64,000 nt of DNA from Stictocephala bisonia (GCA_035578905.1 JAQJVL010000127.1:186001-250000); one strand, 5' to 3'; counted from the stretch's first letter, positions 48,452 to 61,030 are shown. Notes: generated by a model from the sequence alone, not told the origin. A program made the numbers and translations.

Positions 48452-49882
48452 AAATATCTCAAGATTAAAACTCAAATATCGCAAGATTGAAACTCAAAGA
48501 TCGCAAGATTGAAACTCAAAGATCGCAAGATTAAAACTCAAAGATAGCAAGATTGAAACTCAAAGATCGCATGATTGAAACTCAAAGATCGCAAGATTGA
48601 AAATCAACAATCGCAAGATTAAAATTCAAAGATCGCAAGATTGAAACTCAAAGATAGCAAGATTGAAACTCAAAGATCGCAAGATTGATACTCAAAGATC
48701 GCAAGATTAAAACTCAAAGATCACAAGATTGAAACTCAAAGATGGCAAGATTGAAACTCAAAGATAACAAGTTTGAAACTCAAAGATCTCAAGATTGAAA
48801 TTCAAAGATCGCAAGGTTGAAACTCAAAGATAGCAAGATTGAAACTCAAAGATTGCATGATTGAAACTCAAATATCGCAAGATTAAAATTCAAAGATCGC
48901 AAGATTGAAACTCAAAGATCGCAAGATTGAAACTCAAAGATCGCAAGTTTGAAACTCAAAGATTGCAAGATTGAAACTCAAAGATCGCAAGAATTAAACT
49001 CAAAGATCGCAAGATTCAAACTCAAAGATTGCAAGATTTAAACTCAAAAATCGCAAGATTGAAACTCAAAGATGGCAAGATTGAAACTAAAAAATCGCAA
49101 GCCTGAAACTCAAAGATCGCAAGATTGATACACAAAGATCACATAATAGAAACTCAAATATCTCAAGATTGAAACTCAAAGATCGCAAGATTGAAACTAA
49201 AAGATCGCAAGATTGAAACTCAAAGATCGCAATTTTGAAACTCAAAGATGGCAAAATTGAAACTCAAAGATCGCAAGATTTAAACTCAAAGATCGCAAAA
49301 CTGAAACTCAAAGATCGCAAGATTAAAACTCAAAGATCGCAAGATTGAAACTCAAAGATGGCAAGATTGAACCTCAAAGATCGCAAGATTGAAACTAAAG
49401 ATCGCAAGACTGAAACTCAAAGATCGCAAGATTGATACACAAAGATCGCATGATTGAAACTCAAATATCTCAAGATTGAAACTCAAAGATGGCAAGATTG
49501 AAACTCAAAGATCGCAAAATTGAAACTCAAAGATCGCAAGATTAAAACTCAAAGATCGCAAGATTGAAACTCAAAGATGGCAAGATTGAAACTCAAAGAT
49601 CGCAAGATTGAAACTCAAAGATTTTAAGATTGAAACTCAAAGATCGCAAGATTGAAACTCAAAGATCGCAAGAATTAAACTCAAAAATCGCAAGATTGAA
49701 ACTCAAAGATTGCAAGATTGAAACTCAAAAATCGCAAGATTGAAATTCAAAGATCGCAAGATTGAAACTCCAAGATCGCAAAATTGAAACTCAAAGATGG
49801 CAAGATTGAAACTCGAAAATAAAAAGACTGAAACTCAAAAATCGCAAGATTGATACACAAAGTTCGCATGATTGAAATTAAA
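48452..49882 (+). repeat. 22-bp satellite array, ~65 units
   Basis: Tandem 22-bp unit GATCGCAAGATTGAAACTCA plus AA, with scattered substitutions and few indels. A distinctive variant (AAGATTGATACACAAAG, followed by a CATGATTG-type unit) recurs at 49,121, 49,428 and 49,846. The separations are close to 14 and 19 units, which suggests multi-unit duplication. It is not CRISPR: there are no unique spacers. Confidence 0.97.
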
Positions 49883-50351
49883 GGCTAGGTATATAATGTA
49901 GGCTAATAGTCAATGTGTTTATTTTTCATTTCAATACTACAATTTATAAGAAACAATTTACACTGGAGAAAAATATTTAAAACTTAATACACTCGTCTAC
50001 GCTCTAAATAAGTGTAAATTAGTCCTCTTACATCTCTTACCCCACACAGGTAATAATTGCAATCATCATAGATTAGCTAAAAGAACAAATAATTATTTAT
50101 TAAGGCACATAAAAACTAGACATAAACTGAGCTTTTAACGTGTTTTCAACTTGTTTTATTTAAATAGTTAGTCTACAACAGATTTTTTTTAGAAAGTTGT
50201 AAAGTAAATATTTTTTTTTTCTTTGTGTTAGGAACTAAAATTGTCAAACCAATAAAATAATTTTTTTACGACGCAGGCTGAAAAAATAAGGCATTTTATG
50301 TTTAAAAATAAAATAATAATAATATATTTATAAATTTAAGAAGTTTCCGTT
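49883..50351. other. AT-rich non-coding DNA
   Basis: Nothing recognised. Confidence 0.55.
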
Positions 50352-50495
50352 ATGGTAGTTGACTGAATAAGGCTTCAACCTAGGGAGGGCAAAGTCCAAG
50401 GTTTGAGTCCCAGACTGAACGGTTGGTACCTCACACATTGAATGAATTTTATTGACAAGCCTGTAGGCCCACGTTAAAAGGTGAGTGAAGTTTCT
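50352..50495 (+). repeat. tRNA-derived SINE, second copy
   Basis: The B box is AGGTTTGAGTCCC. The body has GACAAGCCTGTAGGCCCACG and AGGTGAGTGAAG, matching the minus-strand SINE at 32,540-32,695. Confidence 0.7.
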
Positions 50496-50599
50496 ATTTA
50501 AACAAAATTACAGTAGTATTTTTAATTCATATTTTGAATGTCATAAAAATCGCAGTATGCAATTTTCAGTATAAAGTATAATCTCAGGTAATTAAAATT

Positions 50600-50862
50600 A
50601 AAATTGTTGTTCGTACCAACCACACAGTACGTCCAGTATTTAAAGCATGTCTATGTTGGTGTTTGTTCAATTAATACCAAGGGTAATGAATACAGGGTGG
50701 TGTTTACCCTGTGAAGCGGAGATAGCAGCGAAGTTGTGAAGTGGAGCGTTGTTTTCGCCCTGCTAGTCCTGCAAATTGATAACACCAACATTGCAAAAAC
50801 CAAACATTATTAGTTACACAGTCAGTGTTACTTTAACTGGGGGATGCTATTGGGTGATCATA
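50600..50862. repeat. Conserved island D, copy 3
   Basis: Near 90% identical to the copies at 27.5 and 37.5 kb, including the CAGGGTG...TACCCTG hairpin (one wobble). It shares extra upstream sequence (ATTAAAATTG) with the 37.5-kb copy. Confidence 0.7.
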
Positions 50863-52395
50863 CTAAACATTATTATATTATACAGCAACTTAGCCCCTTT
50901 AACATTTGGTGTAAGTTTATGGTGGCTAATTTGTTCATAAAAGTGTAGGTGGCACTCTGTAACTATGTGATACATTGTTTAGATAAACTCCCCACAATCA
51001 CATGACTTATCTCGTGTCAATCCCCATTTATTATTCCTATGCAACAGAAACTCCGGAGAGATAACTTCAAGACCGGATGCCTTTCCTGTCTGTCTCTTCC
51101 TCAGAATATAGGATAAGTGTATTTATTTTTTAATTTATCATTTTTATTTTATTCTATACCTAAATAATTAAGTTTCTATATGAAATATAAAAACCTATGT
51201 AGGATTACATAACAATCATTACTATAGAGTTTCTAAAGGATGTATCCAGAATGAAAAAAAACTTCTTATACTTAAAGTCAGCAATAGGCCACTAAGATGG
51301 CTTTATTTGTTTACAATAGAGCCAAGACTATTGTTTACACTTTTTCTATGACTGATGATAAGTTTGTCATATTATGACAACTATATAAAGAGACACTTTT
51401 AACAGGCTAATTTATGGTTAAGAGCTATTTAATGTTAACAAAATTATAGTTAGTCTATTATATAATATTTTTATTAAATATATATCATAATTTGGGGAAA
51501 AAGCTACATTTTATAACTAAAGTAAAGTTTTTTAATTTCGTTAAGTTTAGTCTGTCTGTAACGAAGTCACACATCACAAAACTGCCGACGACTGCAGATT
51601 TGGCCTCCCTCCAAATTCAGCTGACCTTATTTATTTATTTATACAGTAACAATACATTCGTTAGCTATACACAGAGAAATTAAATATAATTTTTTTTATA
51701 AAACAATTTAAAATATTTAATTAAATTTATATACGATTTTTACTAACATTATTCTGTAAATAAATATATATTTATAAAACATATCTTTATATTTTTAAAA
51801 AACATGATTTTACTTTTTTTTATTGGAATAAGAAGAAAAATAAAATTGTTCGTACATAATATGTTTCTGACTAGAAACATGTTTTATGTATATATGTATG
51901 CTATTATTAACATGTTTTAAGAAAGTACATTCCTATTGGTTAATACAGTATTTAGAAGCAAAAATAATTTTTAAAAATTCAGTGTACAACCATGAGTAAC
52001 TTATAACAGAACTAGTTTTATTAAATATCATATGATAAATTATTTAAGGTCAATACCATATGACCTAACATATAATAATGCATATTTATTTATTATATAT
52101 GTATTATTTACTTGATATAATTCTATCACTAAATATGAAACATAATAAACAGCCTCCAATGGGGTAGTAATCATAGTTCACTATGTTTATACAAACCAAC
52201 GTCCCAATCAGGTGTTTCATTTTGATAAAAGTGATATTTTCTGTGTGTGTGACTCGGTTTTCTATGTAAAGCTGTGTTCATTGACACATAATGTTAATTT
52301 TTAATATTGGTCTGGGACATGTTGTGACTATTAAAGTGAGTAAGGTTACTCCTTAAATAAGGCATAGTTTTGTAGGTTCTCATGTAGGCCGATAG
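50863..52395. other. AT-rich non-coding DNA
   Basis: Less AT-rich short stretches at 50,990-51,110 and 51,550-51,640 show no accepted exon. Nothing else was recognised. Confidence 0.45.
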
Positions 52396-52587
52396 GAAGT
52401 GGGATCTGAACGGATCAAAACTTACCGGGAGCGCTGCGCAGAGAACGAAGTACTTATCGACAGACTCAAACGGAGTATTCAGACCTTGGAGGTTGAAGTG
52501 GAGTGTCTTAGATTGGAGTTAGTGAGATGCAGTAGTAAGACTCCAACACTTCGGGCATATAAAACTGTATACTTACAAGAAGAATAG
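52396..52587 (+). CDS. Candidate terminal exon, coiled-coil-like, unidentified gene
   Basis: A 64-codon open stretch runs from an AG (52,394-52,395) after an in-frame TAG to a TAG stop at 52,585. Its G+C and CpG content stand out against the AT-rich surroundings. The start reads EVGSERIKTYRERCAENEVL. The middle has LKRSIQTLEVEVECLRLELV with hydrophobic residues at heptad-like spacing, so a coiled coil is plausible. No ATG opens the frame, which fits an internal or last exon. A GTAAGA inside (near 52,531) could instead act as a donor. The protein family is not recognised, and a transposon-derived fragment remains possible. Confidence 0.35.
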   Translation, partial: EVGSERIKTYRERCAENEVLIDRLKRSIQTLEVEVECLRLELVRCSSKTPTLRAYKTVYLQEE

Positions 52588-55500
52588 AGTATTTCAAGAT
52601 CCGACGTAGGAAACCGAACTTTAACCTTATCTGAAATTGAAACATCAGATAGAATTCACAAGTTAAATACACTTTATTATATGTTGCATTGTGCAACATA
52701 CAGCGATATATCGTAGGAAAGACCTTACTTTTTATTCGTCAATTTTGTATTATTTTTAAGTTTTATAACTATTGTGAACAGTTAAAGTGACAAAGCTCAC
52801 TTAATATCTTGTAGTTCTTAAATGTAGTTTAAGAAGCTAAATTTATAAACCACTACATTGTTTTTTATAAATGTCTTATCTTATAATATACTTTTACTCT
52901 CCGTAATATGATTTAAGGGTGAAGCGTGTTGGGTTGTCGTTCCAAGCAAGGCCATCCCGTCTTTTGGCAGGATTGGGGGACATAAAGATGTTTATGGACA
53001 CTAGGCTTCTTTACGCGTTCCTTTTGTATAAAACCTTCTGACGTATTAACCTGATTTCTCACAAATGTTATTTGTAGATACAATACAACACAATACAATT
53101 TTTAATCTAAAAAAATACAAATTTAATTACTCGACAATGCTAAAACAATTGTTAAATGTATACTTTCTCTTAAATTTGTTTGTCTTAAAGCATTACCTAT
53201 TATATATTAATATATTTAATGCTGTAAAATAATTACTAAAATTAAACCTTGATAAATAGGCTGTTCCTTTTAAAACGATTAAAATGGCAATAATATGTAA
53301 TTAAATACTTCAAATAGGTTTGAGTATGCGAAGAAAGTTTGTTTGTATACGCATTTTTCCCTTATGTTTTAAAATTATATAAAGAGTAATAAGGCTTATA
53401 GATAAAAAACTATCATTCACTTTTAATATTCGGGAAAGGATGGCCTCTGAAAAACATAGAGGAGACTCTTAAAATACGGTTATGACGTAATGTTTGCAGT
53501 AAAATACATACTTGAAAGGTGGGATAGTGTTGATAAAGAATGATATATAAAAGTATCTGTAAAAATGATCTAATCTTTTATTTTTAACTATACAAGTTCA
53601 TGTTATTATATCATTTATATTTATTAAAACGAAATTTTCCTTATTTGTTACATTGATTATGGACATAGTCAAATATGAATGTTTTATGAATTATTAATAA
53701 TATTAAAATAATTCATAGTCAAATATGAATTATTTTAACTCTAAAAAAAATTATTTTTGGGTTTATAACTATTGAATGTTTATTTTTATATTCCTTGATA
53801 ACTTGTTTTTTGAAATAAGTTTTATTTTATTGTTTTAAATTAGCTAATACTATTTATGTATTTATTATACCATATTGTCGTTTCAACTCTACTAAATTAA
53901 TATTGTAGTTATGTGATTAGAAACATTTACTGTCACAAACAATTTGATTTTGTGGTTAATTGTGTTATATTATTTAATATATTTCATTTTAATTTTAAAG
54001 ATACCTTTTTTTATCATCTAAATTTCATACTATTTAATTGCATAATCCTATAAATGCCATTTTTATTAGTCAAATTGATTGGTTTTAATAATTCAACCAG
54101 TTTTTTAAAAAGGAAACACAACGTTTTGATTGATAACAACTATTTAGTTTTCAGGTGTTAATTACCATCTTTAATTTAATTTCGATAGATAAACATATTT
54201 ATTGATTTTTAATGACTGCTAAGGAAATTGCATCTTCCTATATTATACTATAAAATAAAACATAGTTATGACAAAATATAGCCTACATCATACAAACATA
54301 AATAAAGTAAAAATATTAACAAACAGCAATACACAGAGTACATTACTAATATAATTAGAATTTTAAGTATCGTAACTTATTAACTTTATTTTTAAAAAAA
54401 AGTGTCATTTAGGCTTATTAAAAAATAAAGACTCTTTAGTTTCAATAATTATTGTACCCTCCTCTTCAATTTTATTTTTTAAACTTAGTGGTCACCTAAT
54501 GTGTTTTAAAGATTTAATTTATTATCATAGCAATAAATAAATTTTTTTGATATGTATGAATATTTTGATACTTATAATAATTTAATTTTACTAGGATAAA
54601 ATGGATATACATTTAATTTCCAAAGGAATTATCGTTAATTTGTATGACTTTTTAAATTAACTCTCTGAAATTGTGACAACTAAACACTGTTTAACTATCA
54701 TATCTCATAAAATATTATTAATTTATCAAATAGTAAAATATGCGTGCAGCCAAAGCTGTTTGTGACTCAGCCATAACTACACTTTACGGGTGGTTTTTGT
54801 TCCACAGCCACCATTAACTTTCATATTCTGGCTGGATACAAAACTCTTTATCTCTGAAAGAAGATACGGTAATTTATTCGTATTCAACGTTATATGTTTT
54901 CGTATACTATTTAATTATCTACTGATAAAATATTGTAGATTTCAAATGTTTATAATATCTATCGTAATATAAGGTGGAAGGATACGAATTAAAAAAAACA
55001 TAGTATACAGACAATTAAACATGTAAAACAATCTAAATAGTAATTAATAGATCAAGTTAGTGTGGAAATGTTAGTAACCAATGAAATAGTTTTTACATCA
55101 TTTTATTTATTTCAAAAGGATACGTTATATCTTAAAACAATTAATAACATTAAAATAATAGTGATGAAATAATATTAGTCTGGAACAAGTTAAGTATATA
55201 GATACATTTATCGAATATATTTTAATTTAATAATGAACATTTTAGTAAAAGAGTATTTTTAAATCTAGATTTTATAAAACATTTAAACGACAATTTCTTA
55301 AGATAGAACAAGTACGTTTGGTGATAACTAACATTTCATAGTCATATTAAGCAGAAAAAGATCATAAATAAAGAAGCCGAAACTCATTGGTTGACGATTT
55401 ATTTTAAATACATTTGTATTTAGTTGCTGTTTATAAAATTTATTAAAGCGATATAATAGGCCTACATTGCAACGACTTTTACAGCAATGTTAAATTATGA

Positions 55501-56239
55501 CCGTCAGTAAATAAAATAATAAAATATTTAGCTAGATTAGCGAAGAAAAAATATAAAAGCAACTGTGTTATAATAACTATAAATGGGTGTTCAATATCTA
55601 CAAACACGAATGTTTATACATGACATTTTAAAATAATGTACTAAATAATGACATTACACGAAATATCGTAGTTGTATTGATACGTTGACCTTCAGATAGT
55701 TTTACATTTTTTTAGTAATAAAAACAAAGTATCGGAAAATTCTTTTTTCAATCTTATACGTTAAAAAATGAAAACAATTAATATTACAAATATAATATCT
55801 GTAGTGGTAATATAGTAAAACCAATGCTATATACTTCAGTATTTTAATATCTTCCCTGAACATTTTATAATTTATAGTATAAAAGAAAAGTTGACAGTTT
55901 GTTGGTCCAGTTTAGTAAAAATTACAAAGCCATCATGGTATTTCGAAACTGTATGTATACATGTTAAATAACTGTTCCCACCTTTAGCTACTCCCCTCCT
56001 CGTACTCCCTGTGCTAGGGGTAGGTGTGAGAACACAGGTAACAGTAAATCATGATTGTTTATCGCACTGTTTCCAAGTCACTGCTGTATAGTGTAACAAT
56101 TGTTATGTGATATGCATTGCATCTTATACGTAGAGAAATACTATTTAAATAATATTGTACTTACTTAGATTAACGATATAACGTAAAATTAAATTAAATT
56201 TATTTACTGTATCAAACTCACAGTACTTATCTTCTGGCT
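52588..56239. other. AT-rich non-coding DNA
   Basis: A perfect 12-bp inverted repeat (AAAATAATTCAT and complement, 8-nt loop) lies at 53,705-53,736. A weak exon-like segment at 54,808-54,868 (plus) is not accepted. No gene was recognised. Confidence 0.5.
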
Positions 56240-56250
56240 TTTATTTTTTT

Positions 56251-56296
56251 ATTAATGCATTTTCGCCAGTTACGGTATCTTCAGATCATAATAACC
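56251..56296 (-). ncRNA. Hammerhead-ribozyme-like motif, left terminal copy
   Basis: On the minus strand: GATCTGAAGATACCGTAACT then GGCGAAAATGCATTAAT. CTGAAGA fits the CUGANGA core, CC/GG gives a short stem II, and GAAA plus AATGCATT gives the second core strand and a tiny stem III. Cleavage would follow ATTA. Penelope-like elements are known to carry such minimal type I hammerheads. Stem I pairing is weak, so activity is uncertain. Confidence 0.55.
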
Positions 56297-56314
56297 AAAT
56301 ATATAAAACATATG

Positions 56315-58760
56315 TTAAAAATATATACAATTTGTAAATATTAAATAACATTGATAGCTAAGTTGTTTGAATTTAAAAACAAGGTTTGAATTATTTAAAT
56401 TGTTTTCTAGTTCATTTCTAATTACAGATATAAATATATTATTAAAATTAACAGATGGCTGAGAAATGCAGCCATCTTTTTTTAATGCCATGATCGCACT
56501 TACAATTTTTATTTCTCTTTTTCCATGATTTTTCTTTATATATAATAGACGAACCTTCAAATGTTACATTATGTTTTTTATTAGTTGCGTGTTCAGCTAA
56601 TTTTTATTGTTCAGTATTTCGGTTTTATAATTATATATATGATCCTTTATTCTTGTATTAACAGGTCTTGATGTTTGGCCGAAATGTGTTTTATTGTATT
56701 CACAACTATTTTGGTAAATAGCATTTTTTGTTGATTGATTTTAATTTTTTGGTTTTAATTTAGATAATTTACTACAAATGCTTCCTGATGATGTAAAAAT
56801 TGTTCGAACATTAAATTTAGAATACATTTTTTTTATTTTCTCTGAAAGGTTTTTACGTAGGGTATGACTACAGTTGTTACAGGTTTGTTTTCATTGTCTG
56901 GACGATTGCATGCTTTTTTAGGTTTATTTCCTCCCTTTAATTTTTGAATAAGTTTATTGAGATAGTTGTTCATTTTTAGAAAATGGCACATTTCTTCTTT
57001 TTGTAATTTTTATTTTCATTTGAAAATGAAATAAGTTCAATATTTTGGAATAAACTTCTAGCAAGTCCCATTTTAATATGTTCAGGATGATTAGAAAAAT
57101 AATTTAAATACTGTCAACTAAATTTTTTTTTATATATGAAGAGGTTTCAAGAGTATTGGCTTCTGTTTTGGTTATTAATATGTCTAGAAACGGAAGTTTT
57201 CCTTCTTCTTCTTTTTCCATGGTAAACTTTAGCGTTGGTCATATTTCATTAATAAAATTTAAAAATTGAATACGTATATCATCTTGGTTTTCCCAAATAC
57301 AAATATATCGTCAACATAACGAAGCCATATTTTTGGTTTGATAGTTCATTTATGGAACGTTAATTCTTCAGCAAAATCCATAAATATTTGACTTATAATT
57401 GGACTAAGAACTCCTCCCATCGGTAAACCAGAAACTTGTTTCTAAAATTGTTCATTATTTTTGAAGTAGTTATTATATACACAGATGTCTAGTAAATTAA
57501 AAATGTTATAAATAGATAGATTAGTTCTTGAACTTAAATTCTCATCTTTCTCTAGTTTTTATTGTATTATTTTTAATACTTCAGCTATGGGTACTTTTTT
57601 AAAAAGGCTACACACATTATAGCTAACCATAATGTCTGAATGTTGTATTGTCAAGTACTTTAGTTTTTATAAAAAATCAAGAGTTTTTAACATATGAAAA
57701 AGAAATTCCAAATAAAGGATTTAAAATTGGGAGGAGACATTTAGAAAGTTGATGAGTAGGGCAGTCAATAGAGCTTGTAATTGGTCTTAGGGGAATTCAT
57801 TCTTTATGTAATTTAGGAAGACCATAAATATGGGGTGGTTTAGAGAAATTTGGATTTAATGTGACATGATTTGTTTTAATAATCTTGTGTTCAACATTTT
57901 TAAGCGAATTTTCTACAAGTTGTTCGATTTTTTTAGTAGGATCTTTTTTTAATAATACATATTCATCAGTAGAGACTAATTCATTGATTTTACTGATATG
58001 TTTAGTTTTATCTAACACTACGGTTATTTTGCCCTTATCAGATGGAAGAATAACAACGATTGATTCATCACTTTGTAGTGTTTTTAGAGCCAACAATTCT
58101 TTTTTTGGTAAATTAGGTTTTGGTTTTTGTGAATGTTCATTGACTTGTTACATTTGTGCCCTGTAATAAGGAGGAAGTAACCCAGCAGCGCAGTCCGTGG
58201 GCATAACAAAATCAATGTTTGAATAGTTACAATTTAACACTGTAAAGTTTAATTCTTATTTAAAAGAGAAATGTCATCATCATTTAGTTGTATTTTGGAT
58301 ATATTTAATACAAACATATTACTATTAAAATCATTAATGTTATCTTCAGTTTCAATTTGGGAACAAAAAGGTCCGTATTTTTATTTAGTATTTTGTTTGG
58401 AAATAAATTTTTCAAGTTTTAAAATTTGTTTGGAATAAACACAATAAATCATCTCGTTTACATTTTCAAACGTGTCATAGAGAAAAATGTCAAGTTCAAT
58501 TGAATGAAGTCTTTGTATAAGTTCATCATATAAAATTTTAAGATGTTCACTTACATTATCTCTTATTTGATACCAGTTTTTAATTTCTTCTTGTAACCAA
58601 ATATGTTTAGCTGAAGTTAAAGCAAATTTAGAAGATTTAGATTTTGATTTAGTTTTAATCTGGATATAATTAGGAAATATGTTGTACTTACGACATTGGT
58701 TACTAAAGAAAATATGTTGGCCTAAAAGACATTGTTTTGATTTTAGTTTTTTGTACAAAA
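56315..58760 (-). pseudogene. Penelope-like reverse transcriptase with GIY-YIG nuclease, frameshifted
   Basis: Read right to left. The N-terminal region at 58,758-58,381 has LYKKLKSK-like start residues followed by QCRKYNIFPNYIQIK. Next, 58,096-57,797 holds PSDKGKITVVLDK and PPHIYGLPKLHKE, typical of the Penelope RT entry. Near 57,430 is SGLPMGGVLSP, and the catalytic YVDD is at 57,307-57,318 within WLRYVDDIFVFGK. At about 56,725-56,650 lies AIYQNSCEYNKTHFGQTSRP then VNTRIKDH, a GIY-YIG endonuclease remnant. A C-terminal stretch (KNHGKREIK) follows at 56,560. The pieces lie in different frames with stops between them. In life, such proteins copy the element's RNA at a nicked chromosomal site. 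This copy cannot, although the YVDD is intact. Confidence 0.87.
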
Positions 58761-58880
58761 TGCAAAGTCTTCCTGAATCAGTTTGATTTGGAGGTTGACA
58801 GTTTATTTATTTGGTACTTGGTGGAATTTCGATGGATTTAAATTAAACATTTTTATTAATTCTTCAATTTCCAATTTTTT

Positions 58881-58925
58881 ATTAATGCATTTTCGCCAGT
58901 TACGGAATCTTCAGATCACAATAAC
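58881..58925 (-). ncRNA. Hammerhead-ribozyme-like motif, internal direct copy
   Basis: On the minus strand: GATCTGAAGATTCCGTAACT then GGCGAAAATGCATTA, the same core as at 56,251 with one stem II change. Confidence 0.5.
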
Positions 58926-59057
58926 CAACAAAATATAGTAACAACTTAAATAATTCAAAACCTGGTTGTTAAATGTTAACAACTTATCTATCAATGCTAT
59001 TTAATATTTACAAATTGTATATTTTATTAACATATGTTTTATATTTTTGTACAATTC

Positions 59058-59106
59058 GGTTATTATGATCTGAAGATGCCGTAGCTGGCGTAAATGCATT
59101 AATCAA
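59058..59106 (+). ncRNA. Hammerhead-ribozyme-like motif, inverted copy
   Basis: On the plus strand: GATCTGAAGATGCCGTAGCT then GGCGTAAATGCATTA. Stem II is stronger (GCC with GGC), but the core GAAA has become GTAA, which should abolish cleavage. Confidence 0.45.
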
Positions 59107-59152
59107 AAATTAAAAACTGTGGAATTAATAAAAATGTTTAATTTAAATCAAT

Positions 59153-60271
59153 AACGATCAAAAATGTTCGTTGATGCATTTACTTAATTGTAAATTGTAA
59201 ATTGAAATTTAAATATATGCATTATTTTCTAAAAGAATCATTCTTTTAATAATATCAATATAACATGTTAATAACATTTTTTACACATATATTTTTATTT
59301 TTTATGAAGTAAATATATCTTAATATAACCGTTTGTTTACAGGTAAGATGAATCATTTTGCTGTATCTCAAAACATTGGTATGTAACTATAGGCTAGTTT
59401 GTTGTTAACAGTTTACACTTTTTATGTATTAACGTTTTTAGAAAGCCAATAGCCGAACAGTCAAAGCCATCAAGATTGTGTAACAGGGCCATATATAGTA
59501 CTGGTTTCCATCCGGGTCTTGATTGTTCGTTTTTATCAGTAACGTACACCTTATACTGTACCTGTTCTTCCTATTTATCTGTCTGATATGTTCTAAGCAA
59601 AGATTAGGTAAGATAAATAGTTTTTGGGAAATGGGCAGTGTAAGGTTGAAAAGGTCAGTTGCCTCTACTTAAAACAAGAATAATACAATGAAAAAACCAC
59701 CAAAAATTAAATTTTAGTTTTAAATTGCATTGTACACATGTATTGATTTTTTTCAATTTCTAACGGTTGGGAATTTCTATATCACACTGTCCTAAATTAA
59801 TATAGACTTATAATCTTAAATTTGAAAATAATGTTGTACAAACTAAGTAATAAATAAGGAGTATTCCTCAAAGTTTATTATAAATTCTAACTAACAAATA
59901 TATAATTACAACAACAAAAAAAGGCTAGGTAAAACATTAACTGTTTACGTAGTTCATGTACTGAACCGTAATATACCATAATTAATTAGACGATTATTTA
60001 TTGGTAGTACAAATGTAAACTTTTTAATTAGATTTTCCCACTTTATAATGAATAGGAGCGTAAAATGTTTGTTGTGTACAGTAAGCAATGTGACGTCGAT
60101 GACGGAAATGAGCTTTTAGTCCCCACAATAGACAACTGACCCTAGTTACCAGTCAATTTCTCGTCCATTGTTCCCTCCGCCAAGTCTTCGTTTTAGATAT
60201 AAAACTGTAGTAAATGAAAAATAATATTTTTAAACATTTTATTTTAAAGCTTATAAATAATAATATTTATA
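59153..60271. other. AT-rich non-coding DNA
   Basis: A GC-richer patch at 60,085-60,195 has a CRE-like TGACGTC and a minus-strand GGAACAATGG start context followed by ACTG|GTAACT. This is too little to call a first exon. Nothing else was recognised. Confidence 0.45.
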
Positions 60272-61030
60272 CATGAGGGTATTTGAATCAAAAGATGGTT
60301 TTTTTTATAACCCACATTTGGTCAAATAAAAGGTTATTATTGTTTATGATTGAATGAATGATGGTCCATTTGGCTACAACGCCAGAAAGATTCAAAAAAA
60401 TAGAAATCCTATAGATTTTAAAGGTTGGAGTGTACTTTTGGTATCAAAGAAAGGTATATCAATCACCAGTTACATTCAAAACAAAGTATATCCATTTCAA
60501 CCAATCACAAGCATTTTGAGGTCACGTTGTTTGCAGTGCTATCTGGCATCAGTTATTGTTTGATTATTTTAACTTTAATTTAGAATGAATTTCAATATAA
60601 TAATAACAATAAAATTATTTTTAATACTGTTTTTTATTAAAATATAACCCAAATTAGACAGTGTTTTTTATAGTCTTGTAGTCAAATTTAAAGAATAAAA
60701 TTATTATTTGCATGCTTTGACGAATGTTTCGATTTTCTTGTGTTTCATAAGCAAATAACAAAAATTATATCACCGATTTAGAAGCGAAAGAAGGTATATC
60801 TTGCATTTGGAATAAAAAAAGCGTATCTCTAGTTTTTTACACATTTTTCTCAAAAACTAAACTAAAAATGTATAATTTTTATTTCAATAATGGTGTATGT
60901 ATATTTTTATCTTAATTTAGAAGAAAAGTCTAACTCCCTAACACTTATGGTTATTGCGCTACAGTTTTATGGCCCTCCTGTAAAATTTGCCAGACCGGAG
61001 ATGATCTCTTTTTATTCTAGTACCCTCATA
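60272..61030. mobile_element. Small TA-flanked inverted-repeat element (MITE-like)
   Basis: TA at both sides. The left end CATGAGGGTATTTGAATCAA pairs in inverted orientation with the right end TATGAGGGTACTAGAATAAA. About 28 bp match. The 759-bp interior has a 69-codon plus-strand frame (60,354-60,563) without transposase motifs. It is probably a non-autonomous Tc1/mariner-type element. Confidence 0.6.

Larger units (their letters stand above)
56240..59152 (-). mobile_element. Penelope-like retroelement, decayed, with direct and inverted terminal copies
   Basis: The minus-strand body carries N-terminal, reverse transcriptase and GIY-YIG regions. The left terminal sequence (56,240-56,366) recurs directly at 58,862-58,930 and in inverted form at 58,985-59,115. 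The stretch at 58,835-58,930 is also inverted at about 59,060-59,152. Such mixed direct and inverted terminal repeats (pseudo-LTRs) are characteristic of Penelope-like elements. Multiple frameshifts show it is inactive. Confidence 0.88.

Noticed and set aside
48452..49882. CRISPR-like regular repeats
   Set aside because: The 22-bp units abut with no unique spacers and the window is eukaryotic; it is a satellite.
54808..54868. 61-nt exon-like segment after TTGTTCCACAG
   Set aside because: Donor GTAATT is weak and the frame continues openly on both sides, so chance is likely.
60085..60195. First exon and promoter on the minus strand
   Set aside because: Only a start context (GGAACAATGG), a weak donor and a CRE-like word; no downstream exon found.
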